Source of the DNA: Streptomyces sp. RB17
GTDB taxonomy: Bacteria > Actinomycetota > Actinomycetes > Streptomycetales > Streptomycetaceae
Direction of reading: 5' to 3'
Length of the DNA stretch: 64,000 bases
Assembly: GCF_009604455.1 (NCBI RefSeq)
Contig: NZ_WEGL01000004.1
Span: 558,001-622,000, forward strand
The translations under genes and the position numbers were made by a program. The notes under the pieces are model-generated. The model saw nothing but the letters and a program-made list of their open reading frames with translations, had not been told where the DNA came from and did not search any database. Positions 50,995 through 58,336 of the stretch are shown here, one piece after another (position 1 is the stretch's first letter; each line of letters opens with the position of its first letter).

Positions 50995-51011
50995 TTCATG
51001 GTCTGTTCATG
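50995..51011. promoter_or_regulatory. Direct repeat TTCATG-N5-TTCATG between the two-component and VTC operons
   Basis: TTCATG (50995-51000), GTCTG, TTCATG (51006-51011) gives an 11-bp period, the binding geometry of OmpR-family dimers. It lies 49 bp before the response-regulator start and 87 bp before the DUF4956 start, so it may serve both directions. Confidence 0.6.
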
Positions 51012-51097
51012 TGACATCCCTACCTTCCTTCACGTCGCGGTGCTCCGCGGACCGCGACCGGTCCGCCGTCCGACGTGCCGGGACGGAAGGGACAGCC

Positions 51098-51751
51098 ATG
51101 GACGCACTGGTGCTCGCCGCCAAGGGCATCACCCACCACATCGCCCCCCTCGACCTCGTCACGCGCGGCGGCCTCGACGTCGTCGCCCTGATGGTGCTCG
51201 TCGGCTGGCTCTACCGGCGCCGCCCCAGCGCACCGGCGATGCCGCTGGTCCTGGCGGCGCTGAACATCGGCCTGTTCGCGGCGATGAGCACGATCAGCGC
51301 CGGCAAGTTCCCCGCCGGGGTCGGCTTCGGACTGTTCGGCATCCTCTCCCTGGTCCGGCTGCGCAGCGCCGCCTTCACCCTGCGCGACGTCGCCTACACC
51401 TTCGTGGCCCTCGTCATCGCCCTGTGCACCGGACTTCCGCAGCGCGACAGCTGGCTGGTGATCGCGCTGGGCGCGGTGGTGCTGCTGGCGGTCCTGCTGG
51501 TCGACGACCCCCGCGCCGACCAGCCGCCGGCCCGCACGGTGAAGCTGACCCTGGACCGGATCTACGACGACCCCGCCCTGATCGCCCAGGACGTCGCGTT
51601 CCGTTTCGGCCGGGCGCCGCTCGCGGTCGAGGTGGACGAGGTCGACTACGTCCGCGAGACCACCCGTGTCTCCGCCCGCTACCCCGCCGTACCGGGCGAG
51701 CCCGGCCCCGCCCAGGACATGGAGGCGCGCGAGCAGGTGACCGTCGTATGA
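51098..51751 (+). CDS. DUF4956 membrane protein
   Basis: The 217-residue protein has about four membrane helices: LDVVALMVLVGWLY, MPLVLAALNIGLFAAMSTI, the FGLFGILSLVRLRSAAFTLR region with DVAYTFVALVIALCTGLP, and WLVIALGAVVLLAVLLVD. A cytosolic domain of about 80 residues follows (KLTLDRIYDDPALIAQDVAF). DUF4956 genes often sit beside VTC-domain genes, so the two probably act together in the membrane. ATG 51098 has GGAAGGGACAG upstream. The VTC gene begins within its stop codon. Confidence 0.9.
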   Translation: MDALVLAAKGITHHIAPLDLVTRGGLDVVALMVLVGWLYRRRPSAPAMPLVLAALNIGLFAAMSTISAGKFPAGVGFGLFGILSLVRLRSAAFTLRDVAYTFVALVIALCTGLPQRDSWLVIALGAVVLLAVLLVDDPRADQPPARTVKLTLDRIYDDPALIAQDVAFRFGRAPLAVEVDEVDYVRETTRVSARYPAVPGEPGPAQDMEAREQVTVV

Positions 51752-52560
51752 CCTCCTCGCTCGCGGCCGACCTCGGCCTCACCGCGCTGCGCGGTGCCAC
51801 GCTCGCCGAGGTCGACGCGGCGGCCGCGCTACAGCACCGCACCGACCGCAAGTACCTGGTCCCCCTCGACCGCGCCCGTGACCTCGTCGCCCGGCTCGCC
51901 GACAGCCACCACGTCCTCGACCTGGCCGGCCGCCGTACGACCAACTACCTCAGCACCTACTTCGACACCGAGCAGCTCGGTGCCTGGCGGGCCCACGTCC
52001 AGGGCCGCCGCCGGCGCTGGAAGGTCCGCACCCGCCTGTACGCGGAGGACGGGCTGTGCCGGGTGGAGGTGAAGACGAAGGACGGCCGCGGCGCCACCGT
52101 CAAACACGGCCTCGGAACACCCGCGCACGGTTACGGCCGACTGGGCGGCCGGGAAGCCGAGTTCGTCGACGGTGTCCTGCGGGACGCGGGCATCCACGTC
52201 ACCGCCGGTCAGCTGACGACGGCCGCGGAGATCCGCTATGTCCGCGCCGCCCTCGCCGACCTGAACCACGGCACGCGCGTCACCCTCGACGGCAACCTCA
52301 CCTGCCACCACGGCGACCGCGCCGCCACCCTCGACCCGGGGCACGTCCTGGTGGAGACCAAGGGCGGCGCCCGGCCCGCGCCCGCCGACCGGCTCCTGCT
52401 GCGCCTGGGCGCCCGGCCCGTCTCCCTGAGCAAGTACATCGTCGGCCGGTCGCTGCTCACGCCCGGCCTGCCGGACAACGACGTACGCCGGCTCGCCCGC
52501 GCCCACTTCACCACCGAGGCGAGCCCCGCCCCGCTCCTCGAAAGGATCCCCGCCGCATGA
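51748..52560 (+). CDS. VTC-domain protein (polyphosphate polymerase-like)
   Basis: The 270-residue protein has the VTC tunnel-fold signatures: HRTDRKYLVPLDRARDLVAR near the start, STYFDTEQLGAW, the basic strands GRRRRWKVRTRLY and CRVEVKTKDGRGATVKHGL, and the late VLVETKGGARPAPADRLLL. In yeast Vtc4 this tunnel makes polyphosphate from ATP; bacterial homologues are uncharacterised. Many of the Lys/Arg/Glu positions expected for phosphate and metal binding are present. There is no SPX domain. ATGA overlap on both sides fixes it as the middle gene of a three-gene operon. Confidence 0.9.
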   Translation: MTSSLAADLGLTALRGATLAEVDAAAALQHRTDRKYLVPLDRARDLVARLADSHHVLDLAGRRTTNYLSTYFDTEQLGAWRAHVQGRRRRWKVRTRLYAEDGLCRVEVKTKDGRGATVKHGLGTPAHGYGRLGGREAEFVDGVLRDAGIHVTAGQLTTAAEIRYVRAALADLNHGTRVTLDGNLTCHHGDRAATLDPGHVLVETKGGARPAPADRLLLRLGARPVSLSKYIVGRSLLTPGLPDNDVRRLARAHFTTEASPAPLLERIPAA

Positions 52561-53414
52561 ACGCCCTGCGCCGCGTGAAATGGCAGTACGCGGTCATCGC
52601 GCTGCTCGCCGTTGCGGCCGCCACCTTCGGCCTGCTGCGCCCGCACCTGATCCCCACGGCGTCCGCGTCGGCGAAGAAGAAGCTCTCGGCGACCGATCGC
52701 ATCAAGCAGAACCCGCCCCCGGCGCTCTTCACGGACGCCGAGATCGCGCCGATCGGCAAGCTGGCCGCCGCACAGACGAAGAAGGCCGACGCCCTCTTCG
52801 CCCAGTGGAAGCGGGCGCACGGCACCACCCGCGACGACAAGGCGTTCGCCGCCTGGGCCGCCCAGCAGGTCCCCGCCCCGCCCACGGCGAAGCAGCGCAC
52901 CGCCGAACTCCACCAGGTCCAGGCCCTCGCCAGGACCCGTACGGCCGCCGGGAAGAAGGCGGCCGGCTGGCTGGAGCTCAACGGCAAGAAGGACATCTGG
53001 AAGCTCTACCTCCACGACCAGCGCGAACTGATCCCCGCCGCGCAGGGCACGGCGGAGAAGGCGGAGCTCAAGGCGGCCCTGAAGCTGGCCAAGACGATCA
53101 GCGACCAGGTGGCGGCCAAGGACAAGCAGCCGGCCCCGTTCGTGCTGGACCCGGGCCTGCGCCCGGACAAGCACATCAAGCCCGGCGCCAAGGGCCCGTA
53201 CTCCTACCCCTCCCGGCACGCGGCCCGTTCCGCCGCGGCCGTCACCTTCCTCGGTGCCCTCTCCCCGCACCGGGCCGAGGACTACGCGTGGATGCGGGCC
53301 GAGGTCCTCTACTCCCGCCTCTACATGGCCGGTCACGTCACCGGCGACCTGACCGCCGGAACCCTGCTCGGCGACCTGATCGGTGACTACGAACTCGCGA
53401 TCAGCGGGCACTGA
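52557..53414 (+). CDS. Exported PAP2-type acid phosphatase-like protein
   Basis: The 285-residue protein starts MNALRRVKWQYAVIALLAVA, a signal or anchor helix (about residues 11-27), so the rest is outside. The C-terminal half holds the PAP2/class-A acid-phosphatase motifs: GPYSYPSRHAARSAAAVTFL (C2, central His) and SRLYMAGHVTGDLTAGTLLG (C3, with Arg, His and Asp). C1 is probably KHIKPGAKG. The middle is helical and Lys-rich. It is coupled with the VTC gene by ATGA. A phosphatase acting on polyphosphate or a phosphorylated surface polymer is plausible given the neighbour, but not shown. Confidence 0.88.
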   Translation: MNALRRVKWQYAVIALLAVAAATFGLLRPHLIPTASASAKKKLSATDRIKQNPPPALFTDAEIAPIGKLAAAQTKKADALFAQWKRAHGTTRDDKAFAAWAAQQVPAPPTAKQRTAELHQVQALARTRTAAGKKAAGWLELNGKKDIWKLYLHDQRELIPAAQGTAEKAELKAALKLAKTISDQVAAKDKQPAPFVLDPGLRPDKHIKPGAKGPYSYPSRHAARSAAAVTFLGALSPHRAEDYAWMRAEVLYSRLYMAGHVTGDLTAGTLLGDLIGDYELAISGH

Positions 53415-53478
53415 CGGCAGGCACTGACAGCGGGGTGGTGCGCCCTGGCCGTGGTCGCGGCCAGGGCGCGTGGTCGGT

Positions 53479-54399
53479 TCAGCCGACGGGCAGGGTCAGG
53501 GACGCGGTGTGCAGCCTGCCGCCGGTCTGGAACTGGAGGAACAGCCGCCAGTTCCCGGACCGGGCGAACTCGGCGTGGAAGGTCAGGGCCGCCGGCCCAC
53601 CGTGGTCGCCGTCGACCTCCGTCTCCGGGTGGAGGTGGGCGAAGGCGAGGTCGCCCTGGTGGAAGGCGGTCAGGTGGGCGTAGGTGTCGAGGTACGGCTG
53701 GAGGTCGGTGACCGGCCTGCCGTCCCTGGTGACGGTGGCGGTCAGCTGGTGTGCCATGCCGGCCATCGGATCGCCCTTCACCGTCACGGTGTAGCCGTCG
53801 ACGGTGGCGGTGCCGGACGCCTTCGGCAGGGACGAGGTCATCGCCATGCCGGGCACCTTCACGGTGCGGCTGAGCACCAAGCCCTCGCCCTTGCCGGCGC
53901 CGCTGTCCGGGGTGAAGGAGGCGAACATCCGCCAGGCGCCCGGCCGCAGCCCGGCCAGCGGCGCGGTCCAGGTGCCGTCACCGGCCATGGTGGGGTGCAG
54001 GTGCTGGAAGCCGGTGAGGTCGGAGCGGATGGCGTAGAAGTGCATCCGCTTGGTCTGGTCGACGGCGAAGCGGGTGACCGGCCTGCCGTCCGGGCCGGCG
54101 ATGGCGAAGCGGTACGCGGTCGCCCTGCCGGCGGGGACGGTGGTGGCCGTCGAGGTCATCTCGTAGCCGTCCTTCGCGGCGGCCAGGCCGTTGCCGGTGG
54201 ACGCGGTGCCCATGCCGGGCATCGACTCCATGGCGCCGGCCGACGCCGAGGGGGACGGCCGGTCCATGCCGGTCATGGTGGGACCGTTGGCGGGGCCGGA
54301 GCCGGAGTTCGAGCCGCAGGCGGCGAGGGCCAGGGTGAGGGCCGCGGTGGCGGCGGCCGCCGCGAGGGCGCGGCGGGATGTGTGGAAACGCTGAGTCAT
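53479..54399 (-). CDS. Met/His-rich lipoprotein
   Basis: The 306-residue protein has a lipobox LALALAACGS (Cys near residue 28) after an Arg-containing signal. The first 70 mature residues are rich in Met, Gly and Ser (PTMTGMDRPSPSASAGAMES), followed by a beta-rich body with repeated His-containing strands (RMHFYAIRSDLTGFQHLHPT, AHLTAFHQGDLAFAHLHPET). Spaced His pairs suggest copper or other metal binding; no enzyme motif is visible. The following minus-strand gene upstream encodes a small His/Met repeat protein, supporting a metal-handling unit. Confidence 0.8.
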   Translation of the reverse strand: MTQRFHTSRRALAAAAATAALTLALAACGSNSGSGPANGPTMTGMDRPSPSASAGAMESMPGMGTASTGNGLAAAKDGYEMTSTATTVPAGRATAYRFAIAGPDGRPVTRFAVDQTKRMHFYAIRSDLTGFQHLHPTMAGDGTWTAPLAGLRPGAWRMFASFTPDSGAGKGEGLVLSRTVKVPGMAMTSSLPKASGTATVDGYTVTVKGDPMAGMAHQLTATVTRDGRPVTDLQPYLDTYAHLTAFHQGDLAFAHLHPETEVDGDHGGPAALTFHAEFARSGNWRLFLQFQTGGRLHTASLTLPVG

Positions 54400-54495
54400 G
54401 GGTGTGTCTTTCCAGGTGTGCGCCGTGAGGCGGCGCGGCCGAACGTGTGAGAGCCGTGCGGGACCGCGGTGACGAGCCGGATCCCGGAGGTCTCG

Positions 54496-55077
54496 TCACG
54501 TCCGCGCGATGCACACCTGGAGCAGGAGCCGGCGCCCGCCGGCCGGTGGACCACGGCGCCGGGTGCCGTCGGAGCCCGGCCGGGCCCACGGCAGCAGGAC
54601 GACGGCCGGGAACACGAGCCCGACCGCCGCGATCGGAGGCGGAGGGATCTCGGACCGGGGCGCCGTGGCCAGACACAGCGCGCCCCGCATGGACTCGTCC
54701 ACGCGGGGGACGGCCTCGGCGGCCGCGGCCATGGGGCGGCCGGGGGCGGAGTGCGCGGCCGTCCGGGCGGGTGCCGGGCGCATCGTGCTCGTGCGCTCGG
54801 CCGTCCGGGCAGGTGCCGGGCGCATTGTGTCCGCGTGCGCGGCCACCGGGGCAGGTGCCGGCCGCATCTCGTCCGCGTGCTCGGCCATCGGGGCAGGTGC
54901 CGAGTGCCGGACGGTGGTGTCGGTGGCCGGCATGGCCCCGTGGCAGCCGTCGGCGGCCGCGGTGGGGCCGCCGTGCATGAGGAACAGCCCGAGCAGGACG
55001 GCCACCAGAACCGGGGCCCGCACCGCCTGGCGGATGCGGGCCCCGGCCGTGCCGCCGGCGGGCTGCGCGAGGATCAC
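54496..55077 (-). CDS. DUF6153-like exported protein with internal repeats
   Basis: The 193-residue protein starts MILAQPAGGTAGARIRQAVR, then a membrane/signal helix APVLVAVLLGLFLMHGGPT. The middle holds tandem 14-residue repeats with the form APxxxAxHADxMRP (three full copies and a partial one). A second hydrophobic stretch PPPIAAVGLVFPAVVLLPW and an Arg-rich tail follow. Cys residues at ADGCHGAMP and GALCLATAP are kept. I recall this layout as DUF6153 in Streptomyces. The function is unknown; His/Met content and the lipoprotein neighbour hint at metal sensing. ATG 55077 start. Confidence 0.6.
   Translation of the reverse strand: MILAQPAGGTAGARIRQAVRAPVLVAVLLGLFLMHGGPTAAADGCHGAMPATDTTVRHSAPAPMAEHADEMRPAPAPVAAHADTMRPAPARTAERTSTMRPAPARTAAHSAPGRPMAAAAEAVPRVDESMRGALCLATAPRSEIPPPPIAAVGLVFPAVVLLPWARPGSDGTRRRGPPAGGRRLLLQVCIART
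54765..54905 (-). repeat. 42-bp tandem repeat inside the DUF6153-like gene
   Basis: Units of 14 codons beginning with the APAP/APAR peptide are repeated three times plus a partial copy, e.g. GCAGGTGCCG on the plus strand recurs at 42-base steps. Copies differ at several bases, so the array is not recent. Confidence 0.75.
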
Positions 55078-55262
55078 GGCTCCACCTTACGGGGACGTAC
55101 GGGCGCGATCGTGGCGGTGAAGCAGACCTGGAGGGCGCCACCAGCCACGAAGCACCCGAAGTCGGCGTCCGACCGCAGCGCCACGGCGCTGCGCCGCAGG
55201 CAACCCGCAGCACCGTTCGAGCCGGCCGGCATGAGACGCCGACCGTTATGAGACGCCCACGG

Positions 55263-56204
55263 TCATGAGACGCCGACCGTCTTCAGCAGCAGATGAAAGT
55301 CGTGGGCCGCCTCGGCGGTAGCCAGCGTGGCCGCGGTCAGTACAGCCGCCGTAGCCACAGTGAGGACCGGATGGCAGCCCACCGGCGCGGCCAGCAGCGC
55401 GGCGACGCGGCGGGGGACCGGGCCCGCCTCGGCGAGGGGGCTGCGGCGGCCGAGGAAGCCGAGGGCCGCACCGGCGATCCGGGCGAGCGCGGGGGTGCGG
55501 TGCGCGGCGAGGGCCGCCTTGCCGACGGTGCGGGCGACCCGCCTGCGGTCACCGGTCGAGGCGGCCGCGCTCTCGTCGGCCCAGCGCTCGATGGTGTAGG
55601 TGACGGCGCTGGCGAGGGGCCGCAGGAACGGGTTGGCGGCGGCGCCGAGTTGGGCGAGGGCGACGAAGGCGTAGTGGTGGGCGGCCAGATGGGCGCGCTC
55701 GTGGGCGAGCAGGACGTCGTGCTCGGACTCGTCGAGGCTGTGCAGCATGCCGGTGGAGACGACGACCCGGCCGGGCAGTCCGGGGAGGGCGAAGGCGTCG
55801 GGGGCGTCGTCGGGGACGACGACCAGGCCGTCCCGGGCGGGCATGCAGGCGGCCTCCCACGCGGCGGCGGCCAGGGAACGGGCCCGTCGCCACAGCATCT
55901 GTGCCGCCATGAGCACGGCGCCGCCGAGCAGTAGCCCGGCGATCAGCGAGACGGACAGCGCGGCGGGGGCGTCGTGCTGTGCGGTTCCGGCCGACCAGTG
56001 GCCCAGGGCGGCGAGTTGCGGGACACGGATCAGGCCGGCCACGGCCAGCAGGCCCAGGGAGATCGTGCTCGCCGCGCCCAGGACCAGGGCCGAGGCGGTG
56101 AGCAGCCAGGTGGCGAGCCGGGGTTCGCAGCGTTCGGCCAGCGGGCGGGCGCCGAGCGGGGCGATGAGCGAGAGCAGCAGCGGCAGATAGACGGCGACAT
56201 GCAT
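55263..56204 (-). CDS. M56-family membrane metallopeptidase (BlaR1/MecR1-like)
   Basis: The 313-residue protein has N-terminal membrane helices (LPLLLSLIAPLGARPLA, ASALVLGAASTISLGLLAVA, LIAGLLLGGAVLMAAQML), the zinc motif LLAHERAHLAAHHYAFVALA (HExxH), the late Glu region YTIERWADESAAA, and a C-terminal helix. M56 proteases pair with BlaI/MecI repressors and cleave them on antibiotic signals; this one lacks the penicillin-binding sensor of BlaR1, as is common in actinomycetes. It lies 32 bp after the BlaI gene on the same strand, so the two are co-transcribed. Confidence 0.92.
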   Translation of the reverse strand: MHVAVYLPLLLSLIAPLGARPLAERCEPRLATWLLTASALVLGAASTISLGLLAVAGLIRVPQLAALGHWSAGTAQHDAPAALSVSLIAGLLLGGAVLMAAQMLWRRARSLAAAAWEAACMPARDGLVVVPDDAPDAFALPGLPGRVVVSTGMLHSLDESEHDVLLAHERAHLAAHHYAFVALAQLGAAANPFLRPLASAVTYTIERWADESAAASTGDRRRVARTVGKAALAAHRTPALARIAGAALGFLGRRSPLAEAGPVPRRVAALLAAPVGCHPVLTVATAAVLTAATLATAEAAHDFHLLLKTVGVS

Positions 56205-56235
56205 TCCGAGCGGCCCCTTCCTGTTCCGACCGGTC

Positions 56236-56613
56236 CTACTGCTCGGGTCCGAGCAGCTGGCGCAGCAACTCGGCGTCCGTGTCGGAGAGTTCGTCGGCGA
56301 AGCGAGCGAGGACGGCCTTACGGTCGGGCCGCTCCTCCAGGACGGTGCGCATCCGGCGGGCGGCGAACCCGGCGTCGTCGGTGACGGGGGCGTAGGCGTA
56401 GGCCCGTCCGCGGGGGGTGCGGCTGAGCAGGTCCTTGGTGTGCATGCGGGTGAGGATCGTCACCACGGTGCTGTACGTCAGCTCGCCCCCGAGCCGCTCG
56501 GCGACCTCGCCGGGGGTCAGCGCGCCCTCGGCTCGCTGCAGCAGGCCGAGGATCTCGGCCTCGCGCACTCCGTTGGCCCGCCGGGGGCCGCGTCCCTGTG
56601 TGTGGGCGCCCAT
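56236..56613 (-). CDS. BlaI/MecI/CopY-family transcriptional repressor
   Basis: The 125-residue repressor has a winged helix (EILGLLQRAEGALTPGEVAE and RLGGELTYSTVVTILTRMHT) and the linker RKAVLARFADELSDTDAELL with C-terminal dimer helix. ATG 56613 has GGGAG upstream. Two tandem dyads 27 bp upstream (56640-56672) match CTACA-N4-TGTAG. BlaI repressors are released by proteolysis by an M56 partner, here the next gene. The operators also face the divergent uppP, so cell-wall stress could control both. Confidence 0.94.
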   Translation of the reverse strand: MGAHTQGRGPRRANGVREAEILGLLQRAEGALTPGEVAERLGGELTYSTVVTILTRMHTKDLLSRTPRGRAYAYAPVTDDAGFAARRMRTVLEERPDRKAVLARFADELSDTDAELLRQLLGPEQ

Positions 56614-56639
56614 GGGTTTGTCGTTCTCCCGCTGATCTT

Positions 56640-56672
56640 CTACAGTCGTGTAGAACTTCTACGGCCGTGTAA
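56640..56672. promoter_or_regulatory. Tandem BlaI-type operators between blaI and uppP
   Basis: CTACA-GTCG-TGTAG (56640-56653, perfect dyad) and CTACG-GCCG-TGTAA (56659-56672, near-dyad) lie 19 bp apart, about two helical turns. The BlaI/MecI consensus is a TACA/TGTA dyad, so the match is good. They lie 27 bp before BlaI and 83 bp before UppP starts. Confidence 0.75.
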
Positions 56673-56754
56673 ATGCTGTCGTCGTCCGAGTGTGCCATGC
56701 GCCCCCGTCCCGGGGACAGGCGGGACGGCGGACGGCGAGGACGAAAGGACCCCG

Positions 56755-57591
56755 ATGAGCGCCATCAGCCTCGGCCAGGCCGTTGTTCTCGGAATCGTCG
56801 AGGGGGTGACCGAGTTCCTGCCCGTCTCCTCGACCGGCCACCTGAAGATAGCCGAGGGGCTGATGGGCATCCCGGTCGAGGACACCTCGGTGGTCGGCTT
56901 CACCGCCGTCATCCAGGTCGGCGCCATCGCCGCCGTGCTCGTGTACTTCTTCAAGGACATCAAGCGGATCGTCTCCGCCTGGTTCCGCGGTCTGACCGAC
57001 CGCGAGGAGCGCTACCACCACGACTACAAGTTCGCCTGGTGGGTCATCTACGCCACCGTCCCGATCGTCGTGGTCGGCCTGGCCGCCAAGAAGCTGGTCG
57101 AGGGCCCGCTGGGCTCGCTGTGGGTGGTGGCCGGCTCGCTGATCGTCGGCTCGGGTGTGATGTGGGCGGCCGACCAGATGGGCCGGCACAAGCGCAGCGA
57201 GGACGACACGTCGTTCAAGGACGCGATGTGGGTCGGATGTTCGCAGATCCTCGCCCTGCTCTTCCCCGGCTTCTCCCGCTCCGGCGCCACCATGTCCACG
57301 GCGCTCATCCTCGACCTCGACCGCGTCGCCGCCACCCGCCTGTCCTTCTTCCTGGGCATCCCGGCCCTGACCGGCGCGGGCCTGTACGAACTGAAGGACG
57401 CCGTGGGCGCCGGAGTCGGCGCCGTCCCGCTCGCCGTGGGCACCGCCGTCTCCTTCGTGGTCGCCTACGCCTCCATCGCCTGGCTGCTGAAGTTCGTCGC
57501 CAAGCACTCCTTCAACGCCTTCGTGATCTACCGGATCGTCATCGGCGTGGGCCTGCTGGGTCTGCTGGCCACCGGGGCACTGAGCGCCTGA
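56755..57591 (+). CDS. uppP: Undecaprenyl-diphosphate phosphatase
   Basis: The 278-residue membrane enzyme recycles the lipid carrier undecaprenyl diphosphate for cell-wall synthesis; it confers bacitracin resistance when abundant. The two diagnostic motifs EGVTEFLPVSSTGHL (residues 15-29) and FPGFSRSGATMSTAL are intact, with about eight membrane helices. ATG 56755 follows GACGAAAGGACC. It is divergent from the BlaI-M56 genes and its promoter region carries BlaI-type operators, so it may belong to a cell-wall-antibiotic response. Confidence 0.96.
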   Translation: MSAISLGQAVVLGIVEGVTEFLPVSSTGHLKIAEGLMGIPVEDTSVVGFTAVIQVGAIAAVLVYFFKDIKRIVSAWFRGLTDREERYHHDYKFAWWVIYATVPIVVVGLAAKKLVEGPLGSLWVVAGSLIVGSGVMWAADQMGRHKRSEDDTSFKDAMWVGCSQILALLFPGFSRSGATMSTALILDLDRVAATRLSFFLGIPALTGAGLYELKDAVGAGVGAVPLAVGTAVSFVVAYASIAWLLKFVAKHSFNAFVIYRIVIGVGLLGLLATGALSA

Positions 57592-57628
57592 CCGAACCGC
57601 ACGGCGTCGTGGACGTACTGACCGCTGC

Positions 57629-58120
57629 TCACACCCGGTGTCTCTCGGCGGCCCGCTCACGTGACGCGCCGATCTCCGCGTACGCCGCGTCCCGGCCCTC
57701 CCAGTGGGAACCCTCGACCGACTTGCCCGGCTCCAGGTCCTTGTAGACCTCGAAGAAGTGGGTGATCTCCAGCCGGTCGAACTCGGGCACGTCGGTGATG
57801 TCCTGGACCCCCGCGTAGCGGGGGTCGTGCGCGGGTACGCACAGCACCTTGTCGTCCGGCCCCTGCTCGTCCCGCATGCAGAACATGCCCACGGCCCGGC
57901 ACTCGACGCTGCACCCGGGGAACGTGGGGTCACCGGTCAGCACCAGGGCGTCGAGCGGATCACCGTCCCGGCCGAGTGTGCCGTCGATGTAGCCGTAGTC
58001 GGCCGGGTACTGGGTGGAGGTGAACAGCATCCGGTCCAGGCGGATCCGATGGAGGGTGTGGTCCATCTCGTACTTGTTGCGGGAGCCCTGCGGGATCTCC
58101 ACGATCACATCGAACTCCAC
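57629..58120 (-). CDS. ppa: Inorganic pyrophosphatase
   Basis: The 163-residue soluble enzyme splits pyrophosphate to phosphate. The signature DGTLGRDGDPLDALVL contains the metal-binding aspartates; EFDVIVEIPQGSRNKYEMD at the N-terminus and ITHFFEVYKDLEPGK near the end fit the family I enzyme. GTG 58120 follows GGAGG at 6 bases. It is divergent to nothing close and monocistronic; the downstream convergent gene is uppP. Confidence 0.95.
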   Translation of the reverse strand: MEFDVIVEIPQGSRNKYEMDHTLHRIRLDRMLFTSTQYPADYGYIDGTLGRDGDPLDALVLTGDPTFPGCSVECRAVGMFCMRDEQGPDDKVLCVPAHDPRYAGVQDITDVPEFDRLEITHFFEVYKDLEPGKSVEGSHWEGRDAAYAEIGASRERAAERHRV

Positions 58121-58262
58121 GACGGCCTCCTTGCCTCCCGGCGATCTGCGCCCGCGTCCGCGGCTGTGCGTGTCGGCCCGCACCTCCAGTGTGCGCCTCC
58201 GGCCTGCCGCGGGGACGGCCCGTGCTGCCACGGAGACGGCCGGAGACGGCCGGAGAGGACGG

Positions 58263-58299
58263 CCGAGGCCCCCGGACCTGCGTGGTCCGGGGGCCTCGG
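58263..58299. terminator. 16-bp stem-loop terminator after the BNR-protein gene
   Basis: Arms 58263-58278 and 58284-58299 pair perfectly around TGCGT. It lies just past the minus-strand BNR gene stop (58337) and is one of the strongest hairpins of the window. The neighbouring 58230-58255 contains short GGCCGGAGA repeats with no gene. Confidence 0.9.
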
Positions 58300-58336
58300 C
58301 GCTGCACCCGACGATCACCGGCGGGCGGGTCCGGCC

